This document shows, piece after piece, positions 23,924 through 32,161 of a stretch of 64,000 nt of DNA. Origin of the DNA: RGIG9041 sp045657265. GTDB taxonomy: Bacteria; Bacillota; Clostridia; Oscillospirales; QAKW01. Made by a program: the position numbers and the translations under genes. Numbering within the stretch: the stretch's first letter is position 1; each line of letters opens with the position of its first letter. Under the pieces are notes generated by a model. The model saw only the letters and a program-made list of their open reading frames with translations. It searched no databases and had not been told where the DNA came from. The stretch is from NCBI GenBank assembly GCA_045657265.1, contig JAZOSU010000013.1, forward strand, positions 1 through 64,000, given 5' to 3'.

Positions 23924-24978
23924 ATCCTGTCCTCCGAAAGAGCAAGTTCAATAAGTTTATCAGCAAGAGCTTTACCTTCAAGACCACCGTATGCCATAAG
24001 TTTAGGATACATACTGATATCAGTAAATCCAGGTATCGTGTTAAGTTCATTAAATATGATTTTATCGTCATCAGTTACGAAAAAGTCAACTCTTGAAAGT
24101 CCCTGACATTCCATTGCGGCATAAACTTTCTTTGCATAGTCGATAACAAGATTATATGCTTTTTCGCTTATTTTAGCAGGAATGAATAATTTGGAATTTT
24201 CATCGTTATACTTTGAATCATAACTATAAAATTCTTCTGAAGGTGCAATCTGACCGCAAGTAGGACAGAACAGCGTACTGTTACCAAGCACAGCCGCTTC
24301 GACTTCACATCCTACGATACATTCTTCAACAAGAACTTTAAAATCGTGTTTTGCCGCTTCTTTAAGTCCGTCTATAAGTTCCTGTCTGTTATGACATTTA
24401 TTTACCCCGACACTCGATCCTGCGCTTGAAGGTTTAACAAACATAGGATATTCAAATCTTGATTCAAGAAGTCTTACTGCATCTTCGCACTGAGCTTTAA
24501 GATTTCTTGCATAGAAAAACTCAAAATCAGCCTGCGGAATATTTGCTCTGTCACAGATTATTTTTGTCAGAACTTTATCCATACTGTTTGCACCACTTGT
24601 CATTGTAGTGGAAGTCTGGGGAATACCTGCAAGTTGTAAAAGAGCGGCAATAGCTCCGTCTTCACCGTTTTTTCCGTGCATAATCGGGAAAGCCACATCT
24701 ATGCGGATAGTCTGACCGTCTGAAACATATATACCGTGCACCGATCTGTCAGGCGCAATAAACGCTTGTTTACAATCATCGTCAAGCCAATTGTTTTCAC
24801 GTATATTTTCTGCAGACGCATCAGTAAGATACCATTTTCCGTCTGATGTTATTCCGATTTTGAAAACATTATATTTTTCCGGGTCAAGTATTGAAATCAC
24901 ATTAGCTGCCGAAAGGCAGGATATTTCATATTCGCTTGAAACGCCGCCGAAAATGACAGCAACATTTAATTTTTTCAT
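23920..24978 (-). CDS. ddl: D-alanine--D-alanine ligase
   Basis: The 352-residue ATP-grasp enzyme has IFGGVSSEYEISCLSAANV, HGKNGEDGA, KPSSAGSSVGVNK, the acidic metal-binding segment SRVDFFVTDDDKIIFNELN and NTIPGFTDISMYPK. It makes the D-Ala-D-Ala end of the peptidoglycan stem peptide. Its length is normal for the longer VanA-like/Ddl type. It heads the operon with murI, DUF1934 and argS. Confidence 0.95.
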   Translation of the reverse strand: MKKLNVAVIFGGVSSEYEISCLSAANVISILDPEKYNVFKIGITSDGKWYLTDASAENIRENNWLDDDCKQAFIAPDRSVHGIYVSDGQTIRIDVAFPIMHGKNGEDGAIAALLQLAGIPQTSTTMTSGANSMDKVLTKIICDRANIPQADFEFFYARNLKAQCEDAVRLLESRFEYPMFVKPSSAGSSVGVNKCHNRQELIDGLKEAAKHDFKVLVEECIVGCEVEAAVLGNSTLFCPTCGQIAPSEEFYSYDSKYNDENSKLFIPAKISEKAYNLVIDYAKKVYAAMECQGLSRVDFFVTDDDKIIFNELNTIPGFTDISMYPKLMAYGGLEGKALADKLIELALSEDRI

Positions 24979-25020
24979 ATTAACCCTCTCAATTAATTAT
25001 ATTATTAATATATAATAACA

Positions 25021-26223
25021 TTATTTATTCTTTATGTAAAGATTAATTTTTCCCGAAAGTCTCAAAAAAGCATACAAAGACGGCAAAAGCATCATTAAAT
25101 TGATAACGTCTGCCATTTTCCACAATCTTTCAAGTGAAACAATCGCGCCAAAAAAGACGGCGGACACGTAAATCACATCATAAAAAGTTGTTGTATCAAA
25201 GAAAAAGTCCAATGCTTTTTTTGCTATATAGTACCATCCTATAACTGTCGCAAAAACAAAAAGTGTCATTGACAGGCCGAGAAAAGCTTTGCCTGTTTTA
25301 AAACTTGAAAATGCCATATCAAGTATAGTTTCAACGTTCATTCCTTTCTTTGCACCGCAGCTTAAAAACATAACGCCTGTCACAGAGCACATAACCACAG
25401 TATCCCAAAACGCCGTCGTCATTGCAGAGAGAGAACAAAGTTCAATATTTGAATCTCCCGATTCTGCCGCAAGCAGTCCCCCTGTACCGAGACCGCTTTC
25501 GTTTGAATAAAGTCCCCTTGTAATGCCTTGTTTGAGAGCAACTCCTATCCCTCCCCCCGCAACCGCGGAAAAAGAAAATGCATTTTTTATCATATCTGCA
25601 AAAATTTCAGGCAGAAACTGAGCGTTTTTAAGTATAACCAAGCCACAAAACACTGTAAAGCCAACCGACATTACAGGCACAAGTAAGCCGCTGACATTTG
25701 CTATACCTTTAAATCCAAAAGAAATTGTCAAAGCAACCATAAAACCCAAGACAACACCTGTTATCCAGCGTTCTGCAGGAAATGAAGTTGCAAGGCTGTT
25801 TGACGGTATTGAAGCCCCCATCATCAAACCACCCACACCACACAAAACAGACCATAAAATTGCAAGTTTTTTGTGGTTCAGATGGCACAGAAGTGCCATT
25901 GTACCTCCTACACTTTTTTTATATTTTATACACAGATAGCTTTCTGCATATTTGGTTGCCATTGCAAGAATTCCGCAAACCCACAACCAGAAAACAGAAC
26001 CAGAGCCACCCAAAGATATGGCAACTGCCACACCTACTATATTTCCCGGTCCTACCGTTGTTCCAAGTGCCGCAGCAAACGCTTTATACGTTCCTATACC
26101 GCCCTTAGAATCATTATTTTTAAAAGAGTATTTAATTCCTTTAAACGTATGTTTTTGCACAAATTTTAATTTAAAAGTAAAAAATATATGTACTGCCAGA
26201 AGTATATAAACCAAAAGTATCAC
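25021..26223 (-). CDS. Alanine/glycine:cation symporter (AGCS family)
   Basis: The 400-residue transporter has ten or more membrane segments and AGCS signatures: TTVGPGNIVGVAVAISLGG, KYAESYLCIKYK, and ITRGLYSNESGLGTGGL. It imports small neutral amino acids with sodium. The start is GTG at 26223; no ribosome site is visible, and the N-terminus is somewhat shorter than in many relatives. A -10-like TATAAT lies only 7 nt upstream. The gene diverges from tadA. Confidence 0.85.
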   Translation of the reverse strand: MILLVYILLAVHIFFTFKLKFVQKHTFKGIKYSFKNNDSKGGIGTYKAFAAALGTTVGPGNIVGVAVAISLGGSGSVFWLWVCGILAMATKYAESYLCIKYKKSVGGTMALLCHLNHKKLAILWSVLCGVGGLMMGASIPSNSLATSFPAERWITGVVLGFMVALTISFGFKGIANVSGLLVPVMSVGFTVFCGLVILKNAQFLPEIFADMIKNAFSFSAVAGGGIGVALKQGITRGLYSNESGLGTGGLLAAESGDSNIELCSLSAMTTAFWDTVVMCSVTGVMFLSCGAKKGMNVETILDMAFSSFKTGKAFLGLSMTLFVFATVIGWYYIAKKALDFFFDTTTFYDVIYVSAVFFGAIVSLERLWKMADVINLMMLLPSLYAFLRLSGKINLYIKNK

Positions 26224-26230
26224 CTAAATC

Positions 26231-26265
26231 ATTATATTGACCTTTAATGTCAAATATTATATAAT
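26231..26265 (+). promoter_or_regulatory. tadA promoter with palindromic -35 region
   Basis: TTGACC (26237-26242) and TATAAT (26260-26265) are 17 nt apart. TTGAC-CTTTAAT-GTCAA (26237-26253) is an inverted repeat, so a TTGACA is presented on both strands. The expected transcription start falls on the tadA ATG at 26272. Confidence 0.6.
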
Positions 26266-26271
26266 AAAAAT

Positions 26272-26727
26272 ATGAGTGATTTATTTTTTATGAAAAAAGC
26301 ATATGCACTTGCCAAGAGAGCATATGCCATAGACGAAGTACCTGTCGGAGCTGTCATTGTCAAAGACGGAAAAATCATTTCAAGAGCATTCAACAAACGT
26401 GAAACCGCAAAAGATTCAACCGCTCATGCCGAACTTTCAGCTATTTTAAAAGCTTGTAAAAAACTTGGCGGATGGCGGCTTTCAGGATGCACTCTTTACG
26501 TCACTTTAGAACCTTGTGTTATGTGTGCAGGAGCTATAATCAATTCCAGAATTGACAGGGTAGTTATTGGAACAAAAGATCCAAAAGCAGGTGCCATGGG
26601 AAGTGTTATTGACATCAATTCCCTGCCTCTTAATCACAAAACAGAAGTCACCTATGGTATAATGGAAGAGGAATGTAAAAAAATATTAAAAGATTTTTTT
26701 GCAAATCTTCGGAAAAAACGCAATTAA
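26272..26727 (+). CDS. tadA: tRNA-specific adenosine deaminase
   Basis: The 151-residue zinc deaminase has HAELSAI (zinc His and catalytic Glu) and PCVMCAGAI (zinc cysteines) with the TadA-type N-terminus. It converts A34 to inosine in tRNA-Arg(ACG). No Shine-Dalgarno precedes the ATG. The promoter -10 ends 6 nt before the start codon, so the message is probably leaderless. Confidence 0.92.
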   Translation: MSDLFFMKKAYALAKRAYAIDEVPVGAVIVKDGKIISRAFNKRETAKDSTAHAELSAILKACKKLGGWRLSGCTLYVTLEPCVMCAGAIINSRIDRVVIGTKDPKAGAMGSVIDINSLPLNHKTEVTYGIMEEECKKILKDFFANLRKKRN

Positions 26728-26771
26728 CAAAAATTTAAAAATTTGATAACAACTTATATCAAACAAAGTGA

Positions 26772-26875
26772 TATAATATGACCGAGATAAGAAGATAGAG
26801 CTTATCTTAATCCCCCTCCTATTTTTAATGCAAAACGGTAAAGCGGCGTCGGTCAAACGGCGCCGCTTTACTTGT
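26772..26875 (+). ncRNA. Candidate small RNA with C-rich unpaired segment
   Basis: An extended -10 (TGATATAAT, 26769-26777) precedes a short transcript-like unit. It contains a hairpin AGATAAG/CTTATCT (26785-26807), an unpaired TCCCCCTCCTATTTTTAATG stretch, and an 11-bp GC-rich hairpin GTAAAGCGGCG/CGCCGCTTTAC (26838-26871). The following gene has its own promoter at 26872-26900. No open frame is seen. The CCCCCUCCU segment is complementary to Shine-Dalgarno sequences, as in some regulatory RNAs of Firmicutes. The final hairpin has only a weak T-tail. Confidence 0.45.
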
Positions 26876-26900
26876 AATATGGAAATAACTATGTTATAAT
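26872..26900 (+). promoter_or_regulatory. Promoter of the 26931 gene
   Basis: TTGTAA and TATAAT are 17 nt apart, about 30 nt upstream of the start codon. Confidence 0.65.
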
Positions 26901-26930
26901 ATACAAATACTTTGAAAGGAACATAAATTT

Positions 26931-27284
26931 ATGGCATTTATAGACGATGTAATAGAAAAGGCTCAGAAAGCCGGCAAAATAGTTATTGAAAAAGCAGGAG
27001 ATGCTAAAGAGTACGTAACACTTGAATACAAAGCATCCACCATCAGAAATCAGACTGACGGTCTTTACAGAGAGCTTGGAAGACTTATATACACAAGTTT
27101 ACAAAGCGATGAAAACGTTGACGACAAAAAGCAGGTGCTTATCGACAGAATCAACGAGTTGATAGCGCAGCAAAACGAAATTAATGCTCAAATAACAAAA
27201 TTTAAAAATATATGTACCTCTTGCGGAGCCGCCAACTCATCAAAAGCTGATTTTTGTGCAAAATGCGGCAAATCCTTAAGATAA
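26931..27284 (+). CDS. Helical zinc-ribbon protein
   Basis: The 117-residue protein is a long helix or coiled coil (residues 1-90, ending LIAQQNEINAQITKF) followed by a C-terminal zinc ribbon with CTSCGAA and CAKCGKSL. Such small proteins are frequent in Clostridia, and their role is unknown. GAAAGGAA precedes the ATG. spoVB begins 19 nt after the stop, so the two may be cotranscribed. Confidence 0.7.
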   Translation: MAFIDDVIEKAQKAGKIVIEKAGDAKEYVTLEYKASTIRNQTDGLYRELGRLIYTSLQSDENVDDKKQVLIDRINELIAQQNEINAQITKFKNICTSCGAANSSKADFCAKCGKSLR

Positions 27285-27303
27285 ATTTCGGAGGAAGTTC
27301 GTT

Positions 27304-28914
27304 TTGAGTCAAAACACAAGAAAAAACTTTTTAAACGGCGCAATGATACTTACCGTAGCACTTGCGCTCGTTAAAGTTATAGGATTTATTTACAAAATAC
27401 CCCTCACAAACATTCTTGAGGGTGACGGATACGGATATTACAACGACGCATATCAGGTATATTCATTATTATTTGTAATATCAACAGGCGGAATTCCTGT
27501 TGCTATTGCAAAAATGATAAGTGAATCTAATGCGATAGGACGCATACACGAGCCTAAAAAAATACTTTCTCTTGCACTTAAAACCTTTTCAATAATAGGA
27601 CTTTTAGGCACACTGCTTCTGATTTTTATGGCAAAATGGTTTGCGCAGACTGTTGTCAAAACGCCTGAATCAACTATATCTATAATTGCAGTTGCGCCTG
27701 CTATATTTTTTGTTTCTTTAGGTTCTGCTTTCAAAGGTTATTTCCAAGGCTACAAAAATATGACGCCTACCGCCATTTTTCAGATAATAGAAGCAGCCAC
27801 AAAACTTCTCGGTTTTGTAATTGTTTTTATTCTTATTGCCCTTGGATACAGTGACAGACCTGACGTTTTAGCTTGTGGTGCCATCTTAGGTGTAACACTT
27901 GGTTCACTTGCTTCAACCGCATTTATGTTTTTAAGGTTTTATTTCGGTAAAGAGGAAATTGATACCTCTGTAGAAACCCCTCTTGAAAACCGTTCAAACA
28001 GCGTACTGTTTCGGGCAATGGTTAAAATTGCCGTGCCTGTTACAATAAGCTCTTCTGTTATGAGTATCACGTCTTTACTTGATATGATATTTGTTAAAAA
28101 TTCACTTATTGCATCAGGTCTTACTGCTCAGGCTTCTAATTTTGTCTACGGAAGTTATTCGGGTTGTTGTTATTCCCTTTTTAATCTTCCGCCAACTATT
28201 ACTCAGACCATCGGAATTTCCGTACTTCCTTTCATATCGGGGCTTTTCTCTACAGGTAAATTCAAAGAAGCTCACAGCAATATGGATTCATCTATGAGAA
28301 TAGTTTCTCTTATTGCCGCACCCTGCGCAATAGGTCTTTCATTCTTTTCAAAACCAATTTTATCACTGGTATACAGCGGTATTCCAAAAGAAGTCGGCGT
28401 TGCAGCTCCCGCATTCACTATACTTGCTCTGGGGATATATCTCGTTGCTATGGTTTACCCTACAAGTTTATTCTTACAAGCCTGTGGCAGAGCATCTATA
28501 CCTATGATTTCTATGTTAATCGGCGCTGTTTTGAAAATAGTCATCAATATTGTTTTAGTGTCTAATCCGGCTATCCGAATAAACGGAGCGCCTTTTGGCA
28601 CTCTTGCCTGTTACGGCTCAATACTGATAATTAATCTTATAATGCTTTACAAGCATCAGAAATACAAACCTCATTTGTTATCAGTATTTATAAAACCTCT
28701 TATTGCCGCCATAATTTCTATAGGCGCATCCTATGGGATTTATTTAGTTGCAGGCGGAGGAAAACTTTTAACTCTTATCTGCATCGCAATTGCCGCAGTT
28801 TTATACATCGCGTTTATATTTATTTTTAAAACATTAAACAGATTTGACGTAAAACTCCTGCCAAAAGGCGATAAAATATGTGATATACTCGTAAGAAAAG
28901 GACTTATAAAATGA
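27304..28914 (+). CDS. spoVB: SpoVB-like polysaccharide/lipid flippase
   Basis: The 536-residue membrane protein of the MATE/MurJ superfamily has about 14 helices. The N-terminus (FLNGAMILTVALALVKVIGFIYKIPLTNILEG) and the STGGIPVAIAKMISE segment are typical of SpoVB, a lipid II or polysaccharide flippase used in spore cortex assembly. The start is TTG at 27304 with GGAGG 10 nt upstream. It overlaps mazG by 4 nt. Confidence 0.88.
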   Translation: MSQNTRKNFLNGAMILTVALALVKVIGFIYKIPLTNILEGDGYGYYNDAYQVYSLLFVISTGGIPVAIAKMISESNAIGRIHEPKKILSLALKTFSIIGLLGTLLLIFMAKWFAQTVVKTPESTISIIAVAPAIFFVSLGSAFKGYFQGYKNMTPTAIFQIIEAATKLLGFVIVFILIALGYSDRPDVLACGAILGVTLGSLASTAFMFLRFYFGKEEIDTSVETPLENRSNSVLFRAMVKIAVPVTISSSVMSITSLLDMIFVKNSLIASGLTAQASNFVYGSYSGCCYSLFNLPPTITQTIGISVLPFISGLFSTGKFKEAHSNMDSSMRIVSLIAAPCAIGLSFFSKPILSLVYSGIPKEVGVAAPAFTILALGIYLVAMVYPTSLFLQACGRASIPMISMLIGAVLKIVINIVLVSNPAIRINGAPFGTLACYGSILIINLIMLYKHQKYKPHLLSVFIKPLIAAIISIGASYGIYLVAGGGKLLTLICIAIAAVLYIAFIFIFKTLNRFDVKLLPKGDKICDILVRKGLIK

Positions 28915-29600
28915 GCAAACAACAATTACTTTCAAAAACAGATTACAATTTTGACGACCTCGTTGAAATTGTAGACATTCTGAGAATGCCGGGTGGATGT
29001 CCCTGGGACATGGAACAGACTCATCAATCTATAAGAAAAGGTCTTATAGAAGAAACCTACGAGGTTGTTGAGGGTATTGACTCATCCGACGATGATATTA
29101 TGTGTGAAGAGCTTGGTGATCTTATCTTACAGGTTGTATTTCACGCCAGCATAGCAAAAGACAGAAAAGCTTTTGATATTGATAAAATTTGTGACGGCAT
29201 CTGTAAAAAACTTATATACAGACATCCCCACGTATTTGCAGACGTAAACGTTGAAAATTCAGAAGAAGTTTTAATAAATTGGGACGAACTTAAGAAAAAA
29301 GAAAAAGGTCAAAAAAACAAAGCTGACGAACTTTTATCAGTTTCAAAAGCGCTCCCTTCTCTTATGAGAGCACAGAAACTTATAAAAAAATCAGGTAACG
29401 AATGCAAAGAAAAAGATGTTATTGAAAGCATTGAAAATACAATAACACAAATAAAAAGCGGAAAATCCGAAAAATCAGAGCTTATTTCCGATATATTATT
29501 TGACTGTGCAAAACTCGGAAATTGCTATAAATTGGATTTAGAACAGCAATTATACGATAAAAATGACAGTTTTTGTGCTGAAAATACAAAAAATATATGA
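28911..29600 (+). CDS. mazG: Nucleoside triphosphate pyrophosphohydrolase MazG
   Basis: The 229-residue protein has LRMPGGCPWDMEQTHQSI, EETYEVVEGI and CEELGDLILQVVFHA, giving the ExxE-x(n)-ExxD metal site of MazG. It hydrolyses non-canonical or excess NTPs. The second MazG repeat is reduced. It overlaps the end of spoVB (ATGA), as in the yabM-yabN arrangement of Bacillus, but lacks the N-terminal methylase domain of YabN. Confidence 0.9.
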   Translation: MSKQQLLSKTDYNFDDLVEIVDILRMPGGCPWDMEQTHQSIRKGLIEETYEVVEGIDSSDDDIMCEELGDLILQVVFHASIAKDRKAFDIDKICDGICKKLIYRHPHVFADVNVENSEEVLINWDELKKKEKGQKNKADELLSVSKALPSLMRAQKLIKKSGNECKEKDVIESIENTITQIKSGKSEKSELISDILFDCAKLGNCYKLDLEQQLYDKNDSFCAENTKNI

Positions 29601-29628
29601 AAATTCACAAATAAATTTAAAAAATGTA

Positions 29629-29657
29629 TTGCAAAGTTAATTTAAGTTTGAGATAAT
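29629..29657 (+). promoter_or_regulatory. hup promoter
   Basis: TTGCAA and GATAAT are 17 nt apart, followed by a 5' leader of about 40 nt. Confidence 0.5.
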
Positions 29658-29704
29658 ATAAATATAAATTTCCTGCAAAGGAAAATTTTTAGGAGGATAT
29701 AAAA

Positions 29705-29977
29705 ATGAACAAAGCAGAACTTATCGCAGCTGTTGCAGCTAATGCAGGTATTTCACAGAAAGATGCTGGTAAAGCACTTGCTGCTGTAATCGACGAAATC
29801 AAAGGTGCTCTCAAAAAAGGCGACAAAGTACAGCTCGTAGGCTTCGGTTCTTTCGAAGTTAAAAACAAACCTGAAAGAAAAGGTAAAAACCCAAGAACAG
29901 GCGAAGTTATCACAATCAAAGCTTCTAAAGCTCCTGTATTCAAAGCAGGTAAAGCTTTTAAAGACGAAATCGCTTAA
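29705..29977 (+). CDS. hup: HU family DNA-binding protein
   Basis: The 90-residue protein starts MNKAELIAAVAANAG and has VQLVGFGSFEVKNKPERKGKNPRTGE (the beta-arm region) and the KAPVFKAGKAFKDEI end of HU. It is the main nucleoid architectural protein. AGGAGG lies 7 nt before the ATG. Codon use is strongly biased, as in highly expressed genes. A palindromic hairpin follows before rqcP. Confidence 0.96.
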   Translation: MNKAELIAAVAANAGISQKDAGKALAAVIDEIKGALKKGDKVQLVGFGSFEVKNKPERKGKNPRTGEVITIKASKAPVFKAGKAFKDEIA

Positions 29978-29987
29978 TTCGAATAAA

Positions 29988-30012
29988 TTGCCGCAGCTAA
30001 AAGCTGCGGCAA
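29988..30012 (+). terminator. Hairpin between hup and rqcP
   Basis: TTGCCGCAGCT and AGCTGCGGCAA form an 11-bp stem with a 3-nt loop and a weak AAATTT tail. It is probably a partial terminator that lowers rqcP expression relative to hup. Confidence 0.6.
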
Positions 30013-30036
30013 ATTTATTACTACTATGGAGATAAA

Positions 30037-30279
30037 ATGAGAATAGATAAATATTTAAAAGTATCAAGACTTATTAAAAGACGAACTGTTGCGCAGGACG
30101 CTTGTGACGGCGGAAGAGTAAGCGTAAACGGAAAGGTTGTAAAACCTGCTTACGACGTAAAAGAAGGAGATATAATAGAACTTTCCTTCGGTGCAAAGAA
30201 AAGCAAAGTAAAGGTGGAAAAAGTTTGTGATTTTATCAAAGCAAACGAAGCTGAAACTATGTATTCTGTAATCGAATGA
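30037..30279 (+). CDS. rqcP: S4-domain RNA-binding protein RqcP
   Basis: The 80-residue protein is an S4 domain (MRIDKYLKVSRLIKRRTVAQDACDGGRVSVNGK) as in YabO/RqcP, which binds the 50S subunit at 23S helix 69 and tRNA during ribosome-associated quality control. It follows hup, a common neighbour in Clostridia. It is separated by 28.7 kb from yabP, next to which it lies in Bacillus. Confidence 0.93.
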   Translation: MRIDKYLKVSRLIKRRTVAQDACDGGRVSVNGKVVKPAYDVKEGDIIELSFGAKKSKVKVEKVCDFIKANEAETMYSVIE

Positions 30280-30321
30280 TTTTTGCAGATTAAAAGAAAT
30301 TATTTTTTAAATATTATAAAT

Positions 30322-30354
30322 AAGAAAAACATCGCAAATTGCGATGTTTTTCTT
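30322..30354. terminator. Bidirectional terminator
   Basis: AAGAAAAACATCGCAA pairs perfectly with TTGCGATGTTTTTCTT. It lies between convergent transcription units. Confidence 0.9.
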
Positions 30355-30356
30355 AT

Positions 30357-31139
30357 TTATTTCAATTTTAATTCAGTTTTAATTCGCTCTGCTATAGTAT
30401 TTATGTATGGCGCATTTGACGGTCTGCCTTTATTGGCATCTACGCTGTAGCCGAATATATCATTTATTAAATCAACGTTACCAAGAAGCCACGATTTATC
30501 TATTGCAGAACGAATAGCACGTTCAACTGCCGCAGGAGATGTATTAAACTTCCTTGCGATTTCGGGATACACGTCTTTAGTCATTTCGAGTTTTGTATCC
30601 GATTTATTTGATGCAACAATACAAACTCCTTCTATAACGTAATCATATCCTAAAACACCCGAAGAATGTCCAAGGTTATGAATGAGAGAAGTTGTTTTTG
30701 TACGTATTGCAAACTTTTCATCATCATAAGATGTTTTCGTTGTCATTCCGTTTGATTTATCTTGTACAAGTTTTCTTATATTTTTATCAAGAGTATAAAA
30801 ATCAGTAGGAAGCAGAGTAAACAAATCTATACCGCAGTTTAAAACTTTATTTATAAGAGAACTGTCAAAAACAAAAGTTGCAACAACGAATACTACGTCA
30901 GTATCAAGACCCAAAGATTTTATTTCTTCATACAGTCCGCAGGCATCAAGGTCATATACAAACGCATCGCATATAACAACCTGCGGTTTGCTCTGAAGCA
31001 TTTCAGATGCACAGTCAAAACCGTACTGGGTGTTTTTTACAACTTCATAATTAAACAGACCTAAAAACTCAGATATCGTTTGTCTCGTTTTAGAGTCGGC
31101 GCAAACTAAAGCCGCTTTCAGTTTTTGTGTATTATTCAT
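30357..31139 (-). CDS. Spo0A-like response regulator with degenerate receiver
   Basis: This is a 260-residue protein. The C-terminal half (about 148-260) is a Spo0A-type DNA-binding domain: TKDVYPEIARKFNTSPAAVERAIRSAIDKSW and GRPSNAPYINTIAERI. The N-terminal half is a receiver fold with a candidate phospho-acceptor (VVICDAF, D58), but the acidic pair is reduced to ADS (D15) and the invariant lysine before proline is leucine (FTLLPTDF, L110). It may be a Spo0A paralogue working without normal phosphorylation. It is the last gene of the trpS-tagO-wecB run. Confidence 0.75.
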   Translation of the reverse strand: MNNTQKLKAALVCADSKTRQTISEFLGLFNYEVVKNTQYGFDCASEMLQSKPQVVICDAFVYDLDACGLYEEIKSLGLDTDVVFVVATFVFDSSLINKVLNCGIDLFTLLPTDFYTLDKNIRKLVQDKSNGMTTKTSYDDEKFAIRTKTTSLIHNLGHSSGVLGYDYVIEGVCIVASNKSDTKLEMTKDVYPEIARKFNTSPAAVERAIRSAIDKSWLLGNVDLINDIFGYSVDANKGRPSNAPYINTIAERIKTELKLK

Positions 31140-31141
31140 AT

Positions 31142-32155
31142 CTATTCTTCGTCGCTGAGCACTATAAATCCGTTTGGTATAAAACGCATACCGTCTTTAT
31201 CTGAACCGCTGGGGTCATTTACTATTTCATCTTTATAAGAAAGGACTGTAGATGAACCGCCGTCAAGATTTGCAGCGTTATAACAGTTTTGTTCAACCAT
31301 AATATCACGAAGTGTTTTGATTGTAACACCAACAGAGGATGCCGATCTTCCGTCTACTACGACAAAAACAACCGTTCCATCCTGTCTCTGACCGATAGCT
31401 GTACGTGGTGCAAGTCCCCAACCGCCGTTACCTGTCATTTCTGCACTTTCACCGTTAATTACAAGAAACGGGGTGAACTCAACTGCATCACGAAGATCAA
31501 GTTGTTCCAGTTCTGCTCTTGAATATTTACCTGTAACAAGAATATTTTCTTTATTGAAACCTATTACGTTATAACTGCTTTTGTTAGGCATATGTAAAAC
31601 ATTACCTTCTGAAATTACAAGACCTATCGGAATCCCACCGTTACCAAAGCCTTTAGCATCACCGAAACCGCCTGCATTTATACCTGCTATAGCGTTATAG
31701 TTTTCAAGCAAATAGGGCATCTTCTGACCTTTTACACCGAAATATTTAGATACGCCGAGAATTACTTTAGAAGGGTCACTTATTTCAAGCATCCACGCTT
31801 TATAGCCATCTTTACTGATATCTGTAAGCACAAGTTTATTTTCTTTATCCATTGTAACATCAATGCTGTTTGTATCAGTTACTGTATCAAGATCAATTAC
31901 GCTGTTATTTGCCATAACCTTATCAATAACACTCTTGGGATAGAACATTGTAGACAGATATTTATGATTAATGGTTGTCTGAGAAGAGGTTATGAGAAAG
32001 TCTCTGAAACCTCCCCAAGGACCATATAACAGTGTAAGAGATACCGTACCCAAAACTATCCAGGTAGAAAACATAGAAATAGTAAATTTTCCGGCGCGTT
32101 TTTTAGAAAACGCTTTTAAACTGAACTTAGGTTTATTTTTTGCTGTTTTTTTCAT
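31142..32155 (-). CDS. Phosphodiester glycosidase (NAGPA-type) exported protein
   Basis: The 337-residue protein has a basic N-terminus and one membrane helix (about 25-45), then a NAGPA-like domain with AGINAGGFGD, GWGLAPRTAIGQ and YNAANLDGGSSTVLSY. The family cleaves GlcNAc-phosphodiester bonds or acts on exopolysaccharides. It lies between wecB and the Spo0A-like gene, so envelope polymer modification is the likely context. The C-terminus has the typical FIPNGFIVL ending. Confidence 0.85.
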   Translation of the reverse strand: MKKTAKNKPKFSLKAFSKKRAGKFTISMFSTWIVLGTVSLTLLYGPWGGFRDFLITSSQTTINHKYLSTMFYPKSVIDKVMANNSVIDLDTVTDTNSIDVTMDKENKLVLTDISKDGYKAWMLEISDPSKVILGVSKYFGVKGQKMPYLLENYNAIAGINAGGFGDAKGFGNGGIPIGLVISEGNVLHMPNKSSYNVIGFNKENILVTGKYSRAELEQLDLRDAVEFTPFLVINGESAEMTGNGGWGLAPRTAIGQRQDGTVVFVVVDGRSASSVGVTIKTLRDIMVEQNCYNAANLDGGSSTVLSYKDEIVNDPSGSDKDGMRFIPNGFIVLSDEE

Positions 32156-32161
32156 ATTGAA

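Noticed and set aside
26728..26930. Signal recognition particle RNA after tadA
   Set aside because: The conserved SRP apical loop (GGAA/GCAG...AGG pattern) is not present; the region fits a different small RNA.
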